Assembly: GCF_023805295.1 (NCBI RefSeq)
Contig: NZ_JAMSHT010000001.1
Coordinates: 186,001 to 250,000 of the forward strand
Direction of reading: 5' to 3'
Length of the DNA stretch: 64,000 nucleotides
Source: Sphingomicrobium sediminis
Lineage (GTDB): Bacteria > Pseudomonadota > Alphaproteobacteria > Sphingomonadales > Sphingomonadaceae
In this document: positions 48,677 to 59,954 of the stretch, piece by piece
Layout: the number at the start of each line of letters is the position of its first letter
Position numbering within the stretch: the first letter of the stretch is position 1
Notes under the pieces: generated by a model
The model's database searches: none
Told to the model about the DNA's origin: nothing
Seen by the model: the letters and a program-made list of their open reading frames with translations, nothing else
Program-made: the position numbers and the translations under genes

Positions 48677-49806
48677 CCTTGTTGTTGGTCACCGATGCTT
48701 GGCATCCCCAGGTCAACGGCGTCGTGCGTGCGCTCGACCTGACGATGACGCACCTGCACGCCAAGGGTATGGACGTAGAGCTGATCGCGCCCGACCAGTA
48801 TCGCACCATCCCATGCCCGACCTATCCGGAAATTCGCCTCGCCATGGTCCGCTATCGCACCATCGCCAAGCGGATCGATGCGCTACGCGACCGGCTCACC
48901 CACGTGCATATCGCGACCGAAGGACCGTTGGGCCAGAAGGTGCGAAAATATTGCCGTCGGCATGGCCTGGCCTTCACCACCAGCTTCCACACCCGCTTTC
49001 CCGATTATCTGGCATTGCGCAGCTGGATCCACGCCGACTGGATCTGGCCCATGATGGCGCGCTTCCACAATGGCGGGGCGTGTACCATGGTCGCCACCGA
49101 GCGGCTGGGTAACGAGCTTAGCGGGCGCGGTTTCGCGAAGACCCACCGCTGGCCGCTGGGCGTCGACACCGCCCTCTTCACCCATTACGGGCCCTCTCAT
49201 CCGGCTTTCGAGGGCATGGCTCGTCCGATCCGCCTCTATGTCGGCCGTGTCGCGATCGAGAAGAACCTCGAAGCGCTGCTGGAACTGCCGCAGAAGGGCA
49301 TCACGGTCATTGTCGGCGGCGGGCCGGATTTCGAATTGCTCAGCAAGCGCTATCCCAATGCGGTCTTCCTTGGCCCCAAACATGGCGAAGAACTGGCCAG
49401 CCTCTATCGCGGCGCGGATTTCTTCGTCTTCCCGAGCAGGTCCGAGACGTTCGGGCTGGTGATGATCGAGGCGCTGGCCTGCGGAACGCCCGTAGCGGCT
49501 TTCCCTGTGCAGGGGCCTATCGATATTATCGGTCCACAGGACAAAGGCATCCATCGCGGTCGCCGCCCCATCGGAGCGCTTGATGAGCACCTCGGGGCAG
49601 CGATCCACAAGGCGTTGAGGGTCGACGCGGCAGATTGCGTTGCGGAGGCGTCGCATTATGCGTGGGATGCCTGCACGGATCGCTTCGTTGCCGGGCTGGT
49701 CACGCTCGATGGAGAGACTCCCGCGCTGGCTGCCTCGCCGTCTTCCGAGCGGGCACAGCGCCTCGCGCCGCGGCCACGAAACCGTCCATCGCCGATCGCC
49801 GCCTGA
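48673..49806 (+). CDS. agt: GT4 glycosyltransferase, Agt-like (glycosyl-diacylglycerol synthase candidate)
   Basis: The 377-residue GT-B enzyme has VTDAWHPQVNGVVRAL at the N-terminus, STHTRFPDYLALR-like FTTSFHTRFPDYL, YVGRVAIEKNLEALL, and the E-x7-E motif PSRSETFGLVMIEALACGTP. The coupling with the plcP-like gene (4-base overlap) is the arrangement in which Agrobacterium Agt makes glycolipids from the diacylglycerol PlcP releases. Product sugar (glucose or glucuronic acid) cannot be predicted. The last 35 residues are a Pro/Arg-rich extension. Confidence 0.82.
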   Translation: MTLLLVTDAWHPQVNGVVRALDLTMTHLHAKGMDVELIAPDQYRTIPCPTYPEIRLAMVRYRTIAKRIDALRDRLTHVHIATEGPLGQKVRKYCRRHGLAFTTSFHTRFPDYLALRSWIHADWIWPMMARFHNGGACTMVATERLGNELSGRGFAKTHRWPLGVDTALFTHYGPSHPAFEGMARPIRLYVGRVAIEKNLEALLELPQKGITVIVGGGPDFELLSKRYPNAVFLGPKHGEELASLYRGADFFVFPSRSETFGLVMIEALACGTPVAAFPVQGPIDIIGPQDKGIHRGRRPIGALDEHLGAAIHKALRVDAADCVAEASHYAWDACTDRFVAGLVTLDGETPALAASPSSERAQRLAPRPRNRPSPIAA

Positions 49807-49851
49807 ACGGTCCTACTTGCCCAAACATCGGGGCGATCCTACCTCTCGCAT

Positions 49852-50985
49852 ATGCGGGACGCGTACATTACCGGGGCCGGCCAGTTCCTGCCGGGGGATC
49901 CAGTCGATAACAGCCGGATGATCGGGCATATCGGTCGCCTGTCGCCGCGCGCCGAGCGATTGGGGCGGCTCGTGCTGCGCCAGAATGGCATCAAGACGCG
50001 CCACTATGCGATGCGGCCCGACGGCACGACCGACTGGACCGTCGCCAAGATGGCCGCTGAAGCGGTGGGCGCCGCGCTCGATGATGCGGGTCTGGACCGC
50101 AAAGCCGCGACCTACCTGGCTGCCGCAACCACCCAAAACGACTTTCTCGTCCCCGGTTTCGCTAGCGGCGTGCACGCGGCCTCGGGCCTCGGCCCCATTG
50201 AACTGGCCAGCCACCAGAGCGTTTGCGCCAGCGCGATGATGGCCTTCAAATCGGCCTGGCTCAATGTGCGCGCGGGCGAACATGACGCCGCACTCGCCGT
50301 CGGCGGCGAATTCTCCAGCCGCTATTTCCGTCCCGATCATTATCGCGGCACGGCGACGGTCGAGGCTGATGACACCTTGCCGGGCGATGCCGAATTCCTG
50401 CGCTGGACATTGAGCGATGGCGCCGCAGCGATCGTCATCGAGCCCGAGCGCCCTCGAAAGGGCCTCAGCCTGCGCATCGACTGGTTTTCGCTGCGCTCCT
50501 TTGCCGATCGCTTCGCGCCCTGCATGACCGGCGGCGCGGTGCTTGGCGAGGACGAGATCACGCCATGGAGCCACTTGCCGGGCAAGGCCGCAGGCGAGGG
50601 CGCCTTCCAGCTGCGCCAAGACGTCGATGCGCTCTATCGCATGCTGCCGGTCTGGATGGGGGATTTCCTGCGCCAAGTCGACGAGGGCAGGGTGGTGCCG
50701 GACGAGGTCGATTGGTTCCTTTGCCACTTCTCGGCCAAGAGCCTGCGCGACGAGATGGTGCGCCTCGCCACGAAGGCGGGGGCGATGATCCCGGAAGAGC
50801 GCTGGTTCACCAATCTCTACGACAAGGGCAATGTCGGGGCGGCCTCCATCTATCTGTTAATCGACGATTTTCTGAAGTCGGGTCGTGCTCGGCCGGGGCA
50901 GAAAATCCTGTGCGCGGTGCCCGAAAGCGGGCAATGTATCATGGCTTTTGCGGGAATGACCGTGATGGCGGGGAGGGACGAGTGA
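49852..50985 (+). CDS. beta-ketoacyl-ACP synthase III-like condensing enzyme
   Basis: This 377-residue thiolase-fold enzyme has the KAS III catalytic triad: Cys125 (HQSVCASAMMAF), His292 (WFLCHFSAKS) and Asn327 (YDKGNVGAASIYLL). It is 45-60 residues longer than housekeeping FabH, with an N-terminal segment (SPRAERLGRLVLRQNGIKTRHY) like secondary-metabolism or long-chain KAS III proteins. It should condense an acyl thioester with a carrier-bound extender. It starts 45 bases after agt and its stop overlaps the following diiron-type gene (GTGA), so it belongs to the same unit. Confidence 0.85.
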   Translation: MRDAYITGAGQFLPGDPVDNSRMIGHIGRLSPRAERLGRLVLRQNGIKTRHYAMRPDGTTDWTVAKMAAEAVGAALDDAGLDRKAATYLAAATTQNDFLVPGFASGVHAASGLGPIELASHQSVCASAMMAFKSAWLNVRAGEHDAALAVGGEFSSRYFRPDHYRGTATVEADDTLPGDAEFLRWTLSDGAAAIVIEPERPRKGLSLRIDWFSLRSFADRFAPCMTGGAVLGEDEITPWSHLPGKAAGEGAFQLRQDVDALYRMLPVWMGDFLRQVDEGRVVPDEVDWFLCHFSAKSLRDEMVRLATKAGAMIPEERWFTNLYDKGNVGAASIYLLIDDFLKSGRARPGQKILCAVPESGQCIMAFAGMTVMAGRDE

Positions 50986-51671
50986 ACGAGCATTCACCTA
51001 TGGCGACCGATTGGGAAGCGACGACGCATCGCCGCCTTGCGCAGGTCTGGATCGACTTCGAAAGCGCGCTCGTCCAGGTGCCGGTCATCGCGCGGCTTCT
51101 GTCGGGCAAACTACGGCAGGAGGATTATCTCAGCCTGCTGCGCAACCTGCGCCAGCAAGTGATCGAGGGCAGCCGCTGGATTGCCTTGGCTTCCTCCAAC
51201 CTCACGCCGGCGAATGAAGATTTGCGCTCGCTTTTCCTGTCCCATGCACAGGACGAGCATCGCGACTTCCGCATGCTGGAGAAGAATTACGTCGCCGCAG
51301 GCGGCGCGCTCGAGGACATCCAGTCGGCAGAGAAGAATGTCGGCTCCGAAGCGCTTTCCGGCTTCATGTATCATGCCGCGTCCAAATCCGATCCGATCGG
51401 CCTGCTCGGCGCCATGTTCATTATCGAGGGGCTGGGCAACCGCTTTGCCGGGCCATGGGCCAAGCTGGTGCGCGAGCAACTCGACCTCGGCGAGGATGCG
51501 GTCAGCTTCTTCGCCTATCATGGCGAGAATGACGAACATCATATGGAAGAGTTTGACGAGGCGGTGAAACTGGCCGCGACCGACGAGGCGTCGAGCGCCT
51601 CGATCGTCAAGCATGCCAAGGTTGTCGCGCGCCTCTATCGCCTGCAGGTCGAGGAACTGGACAATGTCTAG
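50982..51671 (+). CDS. haem-oxygenase-like iron-containing redox protein (HDO/TenA-like fold)
   Basis: The 229 residues are all helical. Likely metal ligands are Glu62 (QQVIEGSRW), the Asp/Glu/His cluster at 91-93 (HAQDEHRDF), Glu149 (FIIEGLGNRFA), and His180-Asp184-His187 (YHGENDEHHMEEF). This is the pattern of haem-oxygenase-like diiron oxidases such as UndA and relatives, which act on fatty acids and amino acids. The GTG at 50982 has GGAGGG four bases upstream and couples to the condensing enzyme; the ATG at 51000 has no ribosome site. Function beyond an oxidative tailoring role is unknown. Confidence 0.8.
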   Translation: MNEHSPMATDWEATTHRRLAQVWIDFESALVQVPVIARLLSGKLRQEDYLSLLRNLRQQVIEGSRWIALASSNLTPANEDLRSLFLSHAQDEHRDFRMLEKNYVAAGGALEDIQSAEKNVGSEALSGFMYHAASKSDPIGLLGAMFIIEGLGNRFAGPWAKLVREQLDLGEDAVSFFAYHGENDEHHMEEFDEAVKLAATDEASSASIVKHAKVVARLYRLQVEELDNV

Positions 51672-52593
51672 GCATCTGGGTGGGCGCGGCCGCGGCGACG
51701 AGGATTTCTTTGAGGCTGATGACGTGATGCATCAGCCGGTCGACCGGCGTGATCCCGATCCCTGGCTCGCGCTCTGGCTCGACAAGTCGCTGCCCTTTGC
51801 GCCGCATGCCAAGGCCGCCTTGATTCGCGACCAGCGCAGTTTTTCGCGCCAGTTCCTGCTGCCGGTGGTGCGGCCGTTCGCGAAGCTGATGATCATATTC
51901 GCGCAGTTCATTCACATGCTGACACCCAATTTCCCGCACGCGCCCAAATTCCTGCACTGGTCGATCGCGTTCGGGATGAAGCATTTCCTCACCCCCGATG
52001 CGAACATGCTGATCTTGCGTCACTTCCATTTGGGCGCGCAGATCCTGCGCTTCATTTCGGATAATGCGACGCCGGGCTTCCACCCGGAGCTGGAGCCGAT
52101 GCAGCCCCAGACCTTTGCGGATGTGAAGAAGAACCTGTTCCTCAACCACGATCTCAACGTCTACAATTACGTCATCGCGCTGAACCAGGAGCTCGACCGT
52201 CGCGGCGAGGTGATCGCGAAGAAGGACAAGATCGACTATTCGGCGCTGCACGATGACATAGAGTTCGAGCCGTTCAAGAATGGGCGCCTCAACCTCATTG
52301 ACCTGCAGACCGCGATCGAAATCTATACGCCGGCCTACGCGATGCTGCTCACCGACCGCGACTTCTGGCGCGCCGCCAATTCATTGCAGCTGGACGAGAC
52401 GATCGGGCTCTATTGCGCGCGGCTGACGGGCGAGGAAAAGCATCTGGCCATGGTCAACAACCGCCACCCTCTGGTGCCGCATTCGACCCTGCAGGCAGGA
52501 TATCGCCTGATGCTCCACGGCCTGTCGACCGAGGTGCTTCACGGTTTCCTGATGCAGCTGAAGGCCCGTGACGAGGCCCGGCAAGCCGCCTAG
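51664..52593 (+). CDS. conserved-looking protein of unknown function, operon partner of the KAS III/HDO genes
   Basis: This 309-residue protein begins at an ATG that overlaps the previous stop by eight bases. After a charged N-terminus, it contains one or two hydrophobic amphipathic segments (FAKLMIIFAQFIHML at about residues 78-92; HWSIAFGMKHFL), suggesting membrane association. His- and Asn-rich patches occur (LRHFHLGAQILRF, FLNHDLNVYNYV, MVNNRHPLVPHS). I do not recognise the family. Its position suggests the final enzyme or a membrane adaptor of this pathway. It converges on cpaF with four bases shared between stops. Confidence 0.8.
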   Translation: MSRHLGGRGRGDEDFFEADDVMHQPVDRRDPDPWLALWLDKSLPFAPHAKAALIRDQRSFSRQFLLPVVRPFAKLMIIFAQFIHMLTPNFPHAPKFLHWSIAFGMKHFLTPDANMLILRHFHLGAQILRFISDNATPGFHPELEPMQPQTFADVKKNLFLNHDLNVYNYVIALNQELDRRGEVIAKKDKIDYSALHDDIEFEPFKNGRLNLIDLQTAIEIYTPAYAMLLTDRDFWRAANSLQLDETIGLYCARLTGEEKHLAMVNNRHPLVPHSTLQAGYRLMLHGLSTEVLHGFLMQLKARDEARQAA

Positions 52594-54092
52594 AGGCAGG
52601 CCTCGAGATAGGGCTGGTCGAAGCCGAACTGCTTGGCCTTGTCCATCGTGTAGGGACGCAGGCCCATCGACGCATATTCGCCGATGATTTTTCCTTCGGC
52701 GGTCTCGTCATGATATTCGAACTTGAACAGTTCCTGGGTGACGATGACGTCGCCTTCCATCCCGATGACTTCGGTGATGTTGGTCGTACGGCGCGAACCG
52801 TCGCGAAGACGCTTCACCTGCACGATGAGGTCGACCGAGTCCGCAATCTGGCGCGAAATGGCTTCCTTCGGGATCTTGATGTCGCCCATCATCACCATGT
52901 TCTCCATACGCGCCAGGCATTCGCGCGGGCTGTTGGAGTGAAGCGTCGCCATCGAGCCATCGTGGCCCGTGTTCATGGCGGCCAGGAGGTCGAAACATTC
53001 CTGGCCACGAATTTCGCCCAGGATGATGCGGTCGGGACGCATACGCAGCGCGTTGATGACGAGGTCGCGAATGCTGATCGCGCCCTGGCCCTCGAGGTTC
53101 GCCGGACGCGTTTCCAGCGGCAGCCAGTGCGGCTGCTGCAGGCGAAGTTCGGCGGCGTCTTCGATGGTGATCACACGCTCGCCCGGGTCGATCATCTTCG
53201 ACAAGGCGTTGAGCATGGTGGTCTTACCCGAACCGGTACCGCCTGAAATGACGATGTTCATGCGGCTTGCGCCGGCAATCTTGAGCACCGTCGCCATCTT
53301 TTCCGACATCGACCCGAAACCGCGCATCATGTCGATGGTGATCGGCTTGTCGGAGAATTTACGAATCGAGATCGCCGTGCCCTTCAAGGACAGCGGCGGG
53401 ATGATCACGTTCACACGCGAACCATCCTTCAAGCGGGCATCGGCCAGCGGCGTGGTCTGGTCGACGCGGCGGCCAACCTGGTTCACGATGCGCTGTGCGA
53501 TCTGGAAGAGATGCTCTTCGTCGCGGAACTGGATCTTCGACAGTTCCAGCTTACCCTTGCGCTCGATGAAGGTCTGGTCGGGCCCGTTGACCATGATATC
53601 CGAGACCGCCGGGTCGGCCAGCAGCTCTTCGAGCGGGCCGAGGCCGAGCAGCTCGTCGACCAGCACCTTTTCCAGCGCGAACTGCTCGCGGCGGTTGAGG
53701 GTGATTTTGAGCTCGGCGAGCACTTCGGAAATGATCGGACGGAATTCTTCGGCCAGCTCGTCCTTGCCGAGCGTGGCGGCGGCTTCCGGGTCGACGCGCT
53801 CGAGCAGGCGCGGTAGGACCTGGTCCTTGATCTTGTTGACGCTGGCCTCGAAGCCTTCGGCCTTATCTTCCTTCGCGTCCTCGTTGTTCATGCGCTTGTT
53901 GAGCTTGTCCATGGCGGACAGGCTCGCGGCACCACCACCCGACGGGGTCGGCGTCTCGACTTCCTCTACGGGCGGAAACTGTTCGCTATCGGTCTCGTCT
54001 GCCTTGGGCGCAGCGCCGCCCTTCATCGGGCTGGCGACACCAAAACTCGGGCGCGCTCCACCGGCATTTCCTCGCTTACCAAAGGCGTTCAT
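52590..54092 (-). CDS. cpaF: CpaF/TadA-type secretion ATPase of Tad/Flp pili
   Basis: The 500 residues have a poorly conserved N-terminus (MNAFGKRGNAGGARPSFG and an acidic stretch). The type IV secretion-like ATPase core follows: GPDQTFIERKG, Walker A GGTGSGKTTMLNAL, an Asp box (TIEDAAELRLQQPHW), Walker B RIILGEIRGQECFDLL and the His box MNTGHDGSMATLH. It powers Flp pilus assembly at the inner membrane. No other cpa or tad gene adjoins it here; a Flp pilin lies at 7.9 kb. The ATG at 54090-54092 is preferred over an upstream in-frame ATG. Confidence 0.93.
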   Translation of the reverse strand: MNAFGKRGNAGGARPSFGVASPMKGGAAPKADETDSEQFPPVEEVETPTPSGGGAASLSAMDKLNKRMNNEDAKEDKAEGFEASVNKIKDQVLPRLLERVDPEAAATLGKDELAEEFRPIISEVLAELKITLNRREQFALEKVLVDELLGLGPLEELLADPAVSDIMVNGPDQTFIERKGKLELSKIQFRDEEHLFQIAQRIVNQVGRRVDQTTPLADARLKDGSRVNVIIPPLSLKGTAISIRKFSDKPITIDMMRGFGSMSEKMATVLKIAGASRMNIVISGGTGSGKTTMLNALSKMIDPGERVITIEDAAELRLQQPHWLPLETRPANLEGQGAISIRDLVINALRMRPDRIILGEIRGQECFDLLAAMNTGHDGSMATLHSNSPRECLARMENMVMMGDIKIPKEAISRQIADSVDLIVQVKRLRDGSRRTTNITEVIGMEGDVIVTQELFKFEYHDETAEGKIIGEYASMGLRPYTMDKAKQFGFDQPYLEACL

Positions 54093-54209
54093 CGGGCTTT
54101 CCCCATTGAGATTCGATCCGAAGTGAAATGGGTAAATGACACGCAAACTTTTAGAAAAAGCTAATGCGCGTCAGTTTTGCGCCGATGCCGGTCCTGAACG
54201 AAGGACAAG

Positions 54210-54244
54210 AAAAAACCGCCCGCCACAGGGTCGTGACGGACGGT
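54210..54244 (-). terminator. intrinsic terminator of the atp operon
   Basis: On the minus strand, ACCGTCCGTCAC pairs with GTGGCGGGCGGT (12 bp with G-T pairs) around a six-base loop, followed by TTTTTT. It begins 27 bases after the atpC stop. Confidence 0.85.
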
Positions 54245-54270
54245 CGATCCATTCAGGTAGTGAAGGGGGC

Positions 54271-54531
54271 CTAGGCCTCGGCCTTCTCCGCCAGCACGGT
54301 AAGGCCATTGTCGCCGACCTCGGCGAAACCGCCGGACACGGCGATGCGCTCGGGCTCGCCGCCAGCTGCATTGAAAATCTCGATGGCGCCGTCCTTTAGC
54401 GTCGTCATGAACGGCGCATGGCCTTCCATCACGCCGAAATCACCCTCGACACCAGGCACCACGACCATGTGCACTTCGTCTGAGCGGACGAGCTTCTCAG
54501 GTGTTACCAGTTCGAATTTCAAGGCCATCAT
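54271..54531 (-). CDS. atpC: F1 ATP synthase epsilon subunit
   Basis: This 86-residue protein holds the beta-sandwich domain ([30 protein letters not shown], a run of the family consensus read in parts) and [17 protein letters not shown]. The C-terminal helical hairpin that regulates ATPase in E. coli is missing, as is usual for short alphaproteobacterial epsilons. Its start overlaps the stop of the small Cys protein by four bases. Confidence 0.95.
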   Translation of the reverse strand: MMALKFELVTPEKLVRSDEVHMVVVPGVEGDFGVMEGHAPFMTTLKDGAIEIFNAAGGEPERIAVSGGFAEVGDNGLTVLAEKAEA

Positions 54532-54716
54532 ACGATCCCGTCTATCACCGTGTCGAAGTTGGACACGGCCTTTTCAAACTTGTCCCGGCAACCCGGGTTG
54601 CAGAAGCCGACGACATGGCCCTTGTAGCGGGTCAGGCTGTCGGCCTGCACCGGGTCGCCCGACCAAGGGCAGACCCGGTTCACGCAATCTTCAAGGCGAA
54701 GCTGTTCCTCGCCCAT
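54528..54716 (-). CDS. small four-cysteine protein inserted between atpD and atpC
   Basis: The 62-residue protein has Cys11 and Cys16 ([12 protein letters not shown]) and Cys39 and Cys43 ([14 protein letters not shown]). The spacing and the FCNPxCRDKFE motif resemble YHS/TRASH-type metal-binding knuckles. It begins six bases after atpD and overlaps atpC (ATGA), so it is made with F1 subunits. A metal sensor or assembly factor role is guesswork. It is real judging by coding character, overlaps and motif order. Confidence 0.82.
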   Translation of the reverse strand: MGEEQLRLEDCVNRVCPWSGDPVQADSLTRYKGHVVGFCNPGCRDKFEKAVSNFDTVIDGIV

Positions 54717-54722
54717 GAAGAC

Positions 54723-57085
<2,363 letters not shown>

Positions 57086-57094
57086 GGTTACTCC

Positions 57095-58624
57095 TTAAGC
57101 GAACTGCTTGCCGAATTCGGTCAGCGCGTCGTTGAGCTTCGCCGCCGTATCGTCCTCGAGCTTCTTGGTCTCGCGGATGGTGACGAGAATGTCGTTATGA
57201 TCCGACTTGAGGTACGACAGCATCGCGCTCTCGTAGCGGGTCACGTCTTCGACGGCGACGTCATCGATGAAGCCCTTGGTGCCGGCATAGATGCTGGCGA
57301 CCTGGTCTTCGACCGGCATCGGCTGGAACTGCGGCTGCTTCAGGAGCTCGGTGAGGCGGGCACCGCGGGCGAGCAGCTTCTGCGTCGCCGCGTCGAGGTC
57401 CGAACCGAACTGGGCGAAGGCCGCCATTTCGCGATACTGGGCGAGCTCCAGCTTGATCGAGCCCGCAACCTTCTTCATCGCCTTGGTCTGCGCGGCCGAG
57501 CCGACGCGGCTGACCGAGAGACCGACCGAGATGGCCGGGCGGATGCCCTGGTAGAACAGGTCGGTTTCGAGGAAGATCTGGCCGTCGGTGATCGAGATCA
57601 CGTTGGTCGGGATGTAGGCCGACACGTCGCCCGCCTGCGTTTCGATGATCGGCAGTGCGGTGAGCGAGCCCGAACCATTGTCTTCGTTCATCTTCGCCGC
57701 ACGCTCGAGTAGGCGGGAGTGCAGGTAGAAGACGTCACCCGGATAAGCTTCGCGGCCCGGAGGACGACGCAGCAGGAGCGACATCTGGCGGTAGGCGACG
57801 GCCTGCTTCGACAGATCGTCATAGACAATGCAGGCATGCATGCCGTTGTCGCGGAAATATTCGCCCATGGCGCAGCCGGTGTACGGCGCGAGGAACTGCA
57901 GCGGGGCAGGCTCCGAGGCGGTTGCGGCGACGATGATCGAATATTCCATCGCGCCATTTTCTTCGAGCGTCTTGACGAGCTGCGCGACGGTCGAGCGCTT
58001 CTGGCCGACCGCGACATAGACGCAGTACAGCTTCTCGCTCTCATCGCCCGACGCGTTGATCGTCTTCTGGTTGATGAAGGTGTCGATGGCGACGGCCGAC
58101 TTACCGGTCTGGCGGTCGCCGATGATGAGTTCGCGCTGGCCACGGCCGACGGGGACGAGCGCGTCCAACGCCTTGAGGCCGGTCTGCACCGGCTCGTGCA
58201 CCGACTTCCTCGGGATGATGCCCGGTGCTTTCACTTCGACGCGGCTGCGTTCGGTATATTCGATCGGGCCCTTGCCATCGATCGGGTTGCCAAGCGCGTC
58301 GACGACGCGACCAAGAAGGCCCTTGCCGATCGGAACGTCGACGATGTCGCCGGTCCGCTTGACGGTGGAACCTTCGCTCACGCCTTGGTCCGAACCGAAG
58401 ATGACGACGCCAACATTGTCATGTTCGAGGTTGAGGGCCATGCCCTTCACACCACTTTCGAACTCGACCATCTCGCCGGCCTGGACCTTGTCGAGACCAT
58501 GGACACGCGCGATGCCGTCACCGACCGAGAGGACGCTACCGGTCTCGGTGACTTGCGCTTCAGCGTCGAAATTCTCGATTTCGTCGCGGATGACACGGGA
58601 AATTTCAGCGGCACGGATATCCAT
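57095..58624 (-). CDS. atpA: F1 ATP synthase alpha subunit
   Basis: The non-catalytic nucleotide-binding subunit has 509 residues. It has [22 protein letters not shown]-loop [46 protein letters not shown], and the Arg-finger region [18 protein letters not shown]. Two bases separate its ATG from the atpH stop. Confidence 0.98.
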   Translation of the reverse strand: MDIRAAEISRVIRDEIENFDAEAQVTETGSVLSVGDGIARVHGLDKVQAGEMVEFESGVKGMALNLEHDNVGVVIFGSDQGVSEGSTVKRTGDIVDVPIGKGLLGRVVDALGNPIDGKGPIEYTERSRVEVKAPGIIPRKSVHEPVQTGLKALDALVPVGRGQRELIIGDRQTGKSAVAIDTFINQKTINASGDESEKLYCVYVAVGQKRSTVAQLVKTLEENGAMEYSIIVAATASEPAPLQFLAPYTGCAMGEYFRDNGMHACIVYDDLSKQAVAYRQMSLLLRRPPGREAYPGDVFYLHSRLLERAAKMNEDNGSGSLTALPIIETQAGDVSAYIPTNVISITDGQIFLETDLFYQGIRPAISVGLSVSRVGSAAQTKAMKKVAGSIKLELAQYREMAAFAQFGSDLDAATQKLLARGARLTELLKQPQFQPMPVEDQVASIYAGTKGFIDDVAVEDVTRYESAMLSYLKSDHNDILVTIRETKKLEDDTAAKLNDALTEFGKQFA

Positions 58625-58626
58625 GT

Positions 58627-59181
58627 TCAGCCTTTCATCGCCTTGGCGAGGTTGTTCAATTTGGTGGCAACGGAAGCGTCGATCAGCTCGGAGCCGAGCT
58701 GGATGCGAACGCCGCCGAGAAGGTCGGGATCGACATGGGTGTCGAGGGAGACGGTGCGGCCGACGCGGCTGGTGAGCTTGTCGGACAGCGCCTTCAACTG
58801 GGCATCGGTCAGCGCGCGGGCGCTGGTGACGGTGGCGCGGGCTTCGCCGCGATGCGCGGCGACGAGCGCGTCGAACACGCGGATGGCATCACCCAGCGCG
58901 CCGATACGGCCATTGTCGGCGAGGACGCCGAGGAAGTTCTGGGTCAGCGCGTCGATCTTCAGTTCGGCGCCGATCGCCTTCATCGCCCGCAGCGCCTGGT
59001 CGCGCGAAATTGCGGGCGAATCGATCAGTGCCTGAAGGTCGTCCGACTGGTCGAGCGCGTCGCCGATCTTGTCGAGACTCGCCTTCACCGTGTCGAGGCT
59101 GCCTTTGTCGCGTGCAAGCTCGAACAAAGCGCTCGCGTAGCGCCCCGCCAAGCTGGCCTTCATGCCGCCGCTAATATCCAC
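58627..59181 (-). CDS. atpH: F1 ATP synthase delta subunit
   Basis: The 184-residue stator subunit connects F1 to the b-subunit stalk. It contains [21 protein letters not shown], a central all-helical domain, and the C-terminal [25 protein letters not shown] at 59179-59181 gives the MDISGG start seen in sphingomonad relatives; the ATG at 59161-59163 is an alternative. It is the first F1 gene. The Fo genes are not here, as is normal in alphaproteobacteria. The 195-base gap upstream should hold the operon promoter. Confidence 0.95.
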   Translation of the reverse strand: MDISGGMKASLAGRYASALFELARDKGSLDTVKASLDKIGDALDQSDDLQALIDSPAISRDQALRAMKAIGAELKIDALTQNFLGVLADNGRIGALGDAIRVFDALVAAHRGEARATVTSARALTDAQLKALSDKLTSRVGRTVSLDTHVDPDLLGGVRIQLGSELIDASVATKLNNLAKAMKG

Positions 59182-59376
59182 CTGGATGATGCTCCGGATC
59201 TACGTTGTCTTCCCATGCGAAAAGGAGAGCATCGGCATCTTCCCGAAGGCCGGGAAAAGTCGAGCCCCCCTCATGGGTTGGCGCGCCCCTAGCAAGCGTG
59301 CCCGCGCGATGCAAGGCGTCCCTTCGGCTTTTGCGGCAGGGCGCGCGGCGATCATGGAGGGGCGCGCCGCTGCGCG

Positions 59377-59883
59377 TCAGATTTCGCGCGTGAGAAAGAC
59401 GGTGAAATCGGTCGGACGATAGTCGGAAAACGGCCCGCATTCGACAAAGCCGGCGCTGCGATAAAGCGCGAGCGCCGGCGCGAACATCTCGTCATTGCCC
59501 GTTTCCAGATAAAGTCGCGTCATCTCTTCATCGCGCGCACGCGAGGTGAGGGCATGGAGCATCGCGCGTCCCGCACCGGTCCCGCGCGCCGAATCGGTGG
59601 CCCGCATCGATTTGATTTCGCCATGGCCGGGCTCGAGCCGCCGCAGCGCGCCGACCGCGCGCAATTCGCCGCTTTGGCCGCGCAGCGACAGGAAGATGAT
59701 GTCGGGACGATCGAGGCTATCGGCGGGCATCACATGGCAGGCCGATGGCGGCGAACCGGCGCGCATCTCCCTGAAATGCTGATCGAGCAGGCTGCGCACG
59801 TCCGTGCGATCGAGTTCGCCTTCATGGATACTGTGCGGCTCCTGCATTTCTTCAAGGTTGGGGATGGGCGTGCTGGCCGACAA
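59377..59883 (-). CDS. GNAT family N-acetyltransferase
   Basis: This 168-residue GNAT fold has the acetyl-CoA loop ARGTGAGRAMLHAL (the R-x-x-G-x-G/A motif), LYLETGNDEMFAPALALYRSAGF and ECGPFSDYRPTDFTVFLTREI. The substrate is unknown; YafP- or PA4534-like small-molecule or antibiotic acetylation is possible. It is divergent from the alpha/beta hydrolase gene and upstream of the atp operon on the same strand. Confidence 0.9.
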   Translation of the reverse strand: MSASTPIPNLEEMQEPHSIHEGELDRTDVRSLLDQHFREMRAGSPPSACHVMPADSLDRPDIIFLSLRGQSGELRAVGALRRLEPGHGEIKSMRATDSARGTGAGRAMLHALTSRARDEEMTRLYLETGNDEMFAPALALYRSAGFVECGPFSDYRPTDFTVFLTREI

Positions 59884-59954
59884 GGCGAAAAGTTCGCATG
59901 CGTTGGTCGAACCCTGGTTGCGAAGCGCGCCGCGGGGAGCCTAACTTCGTCCCG

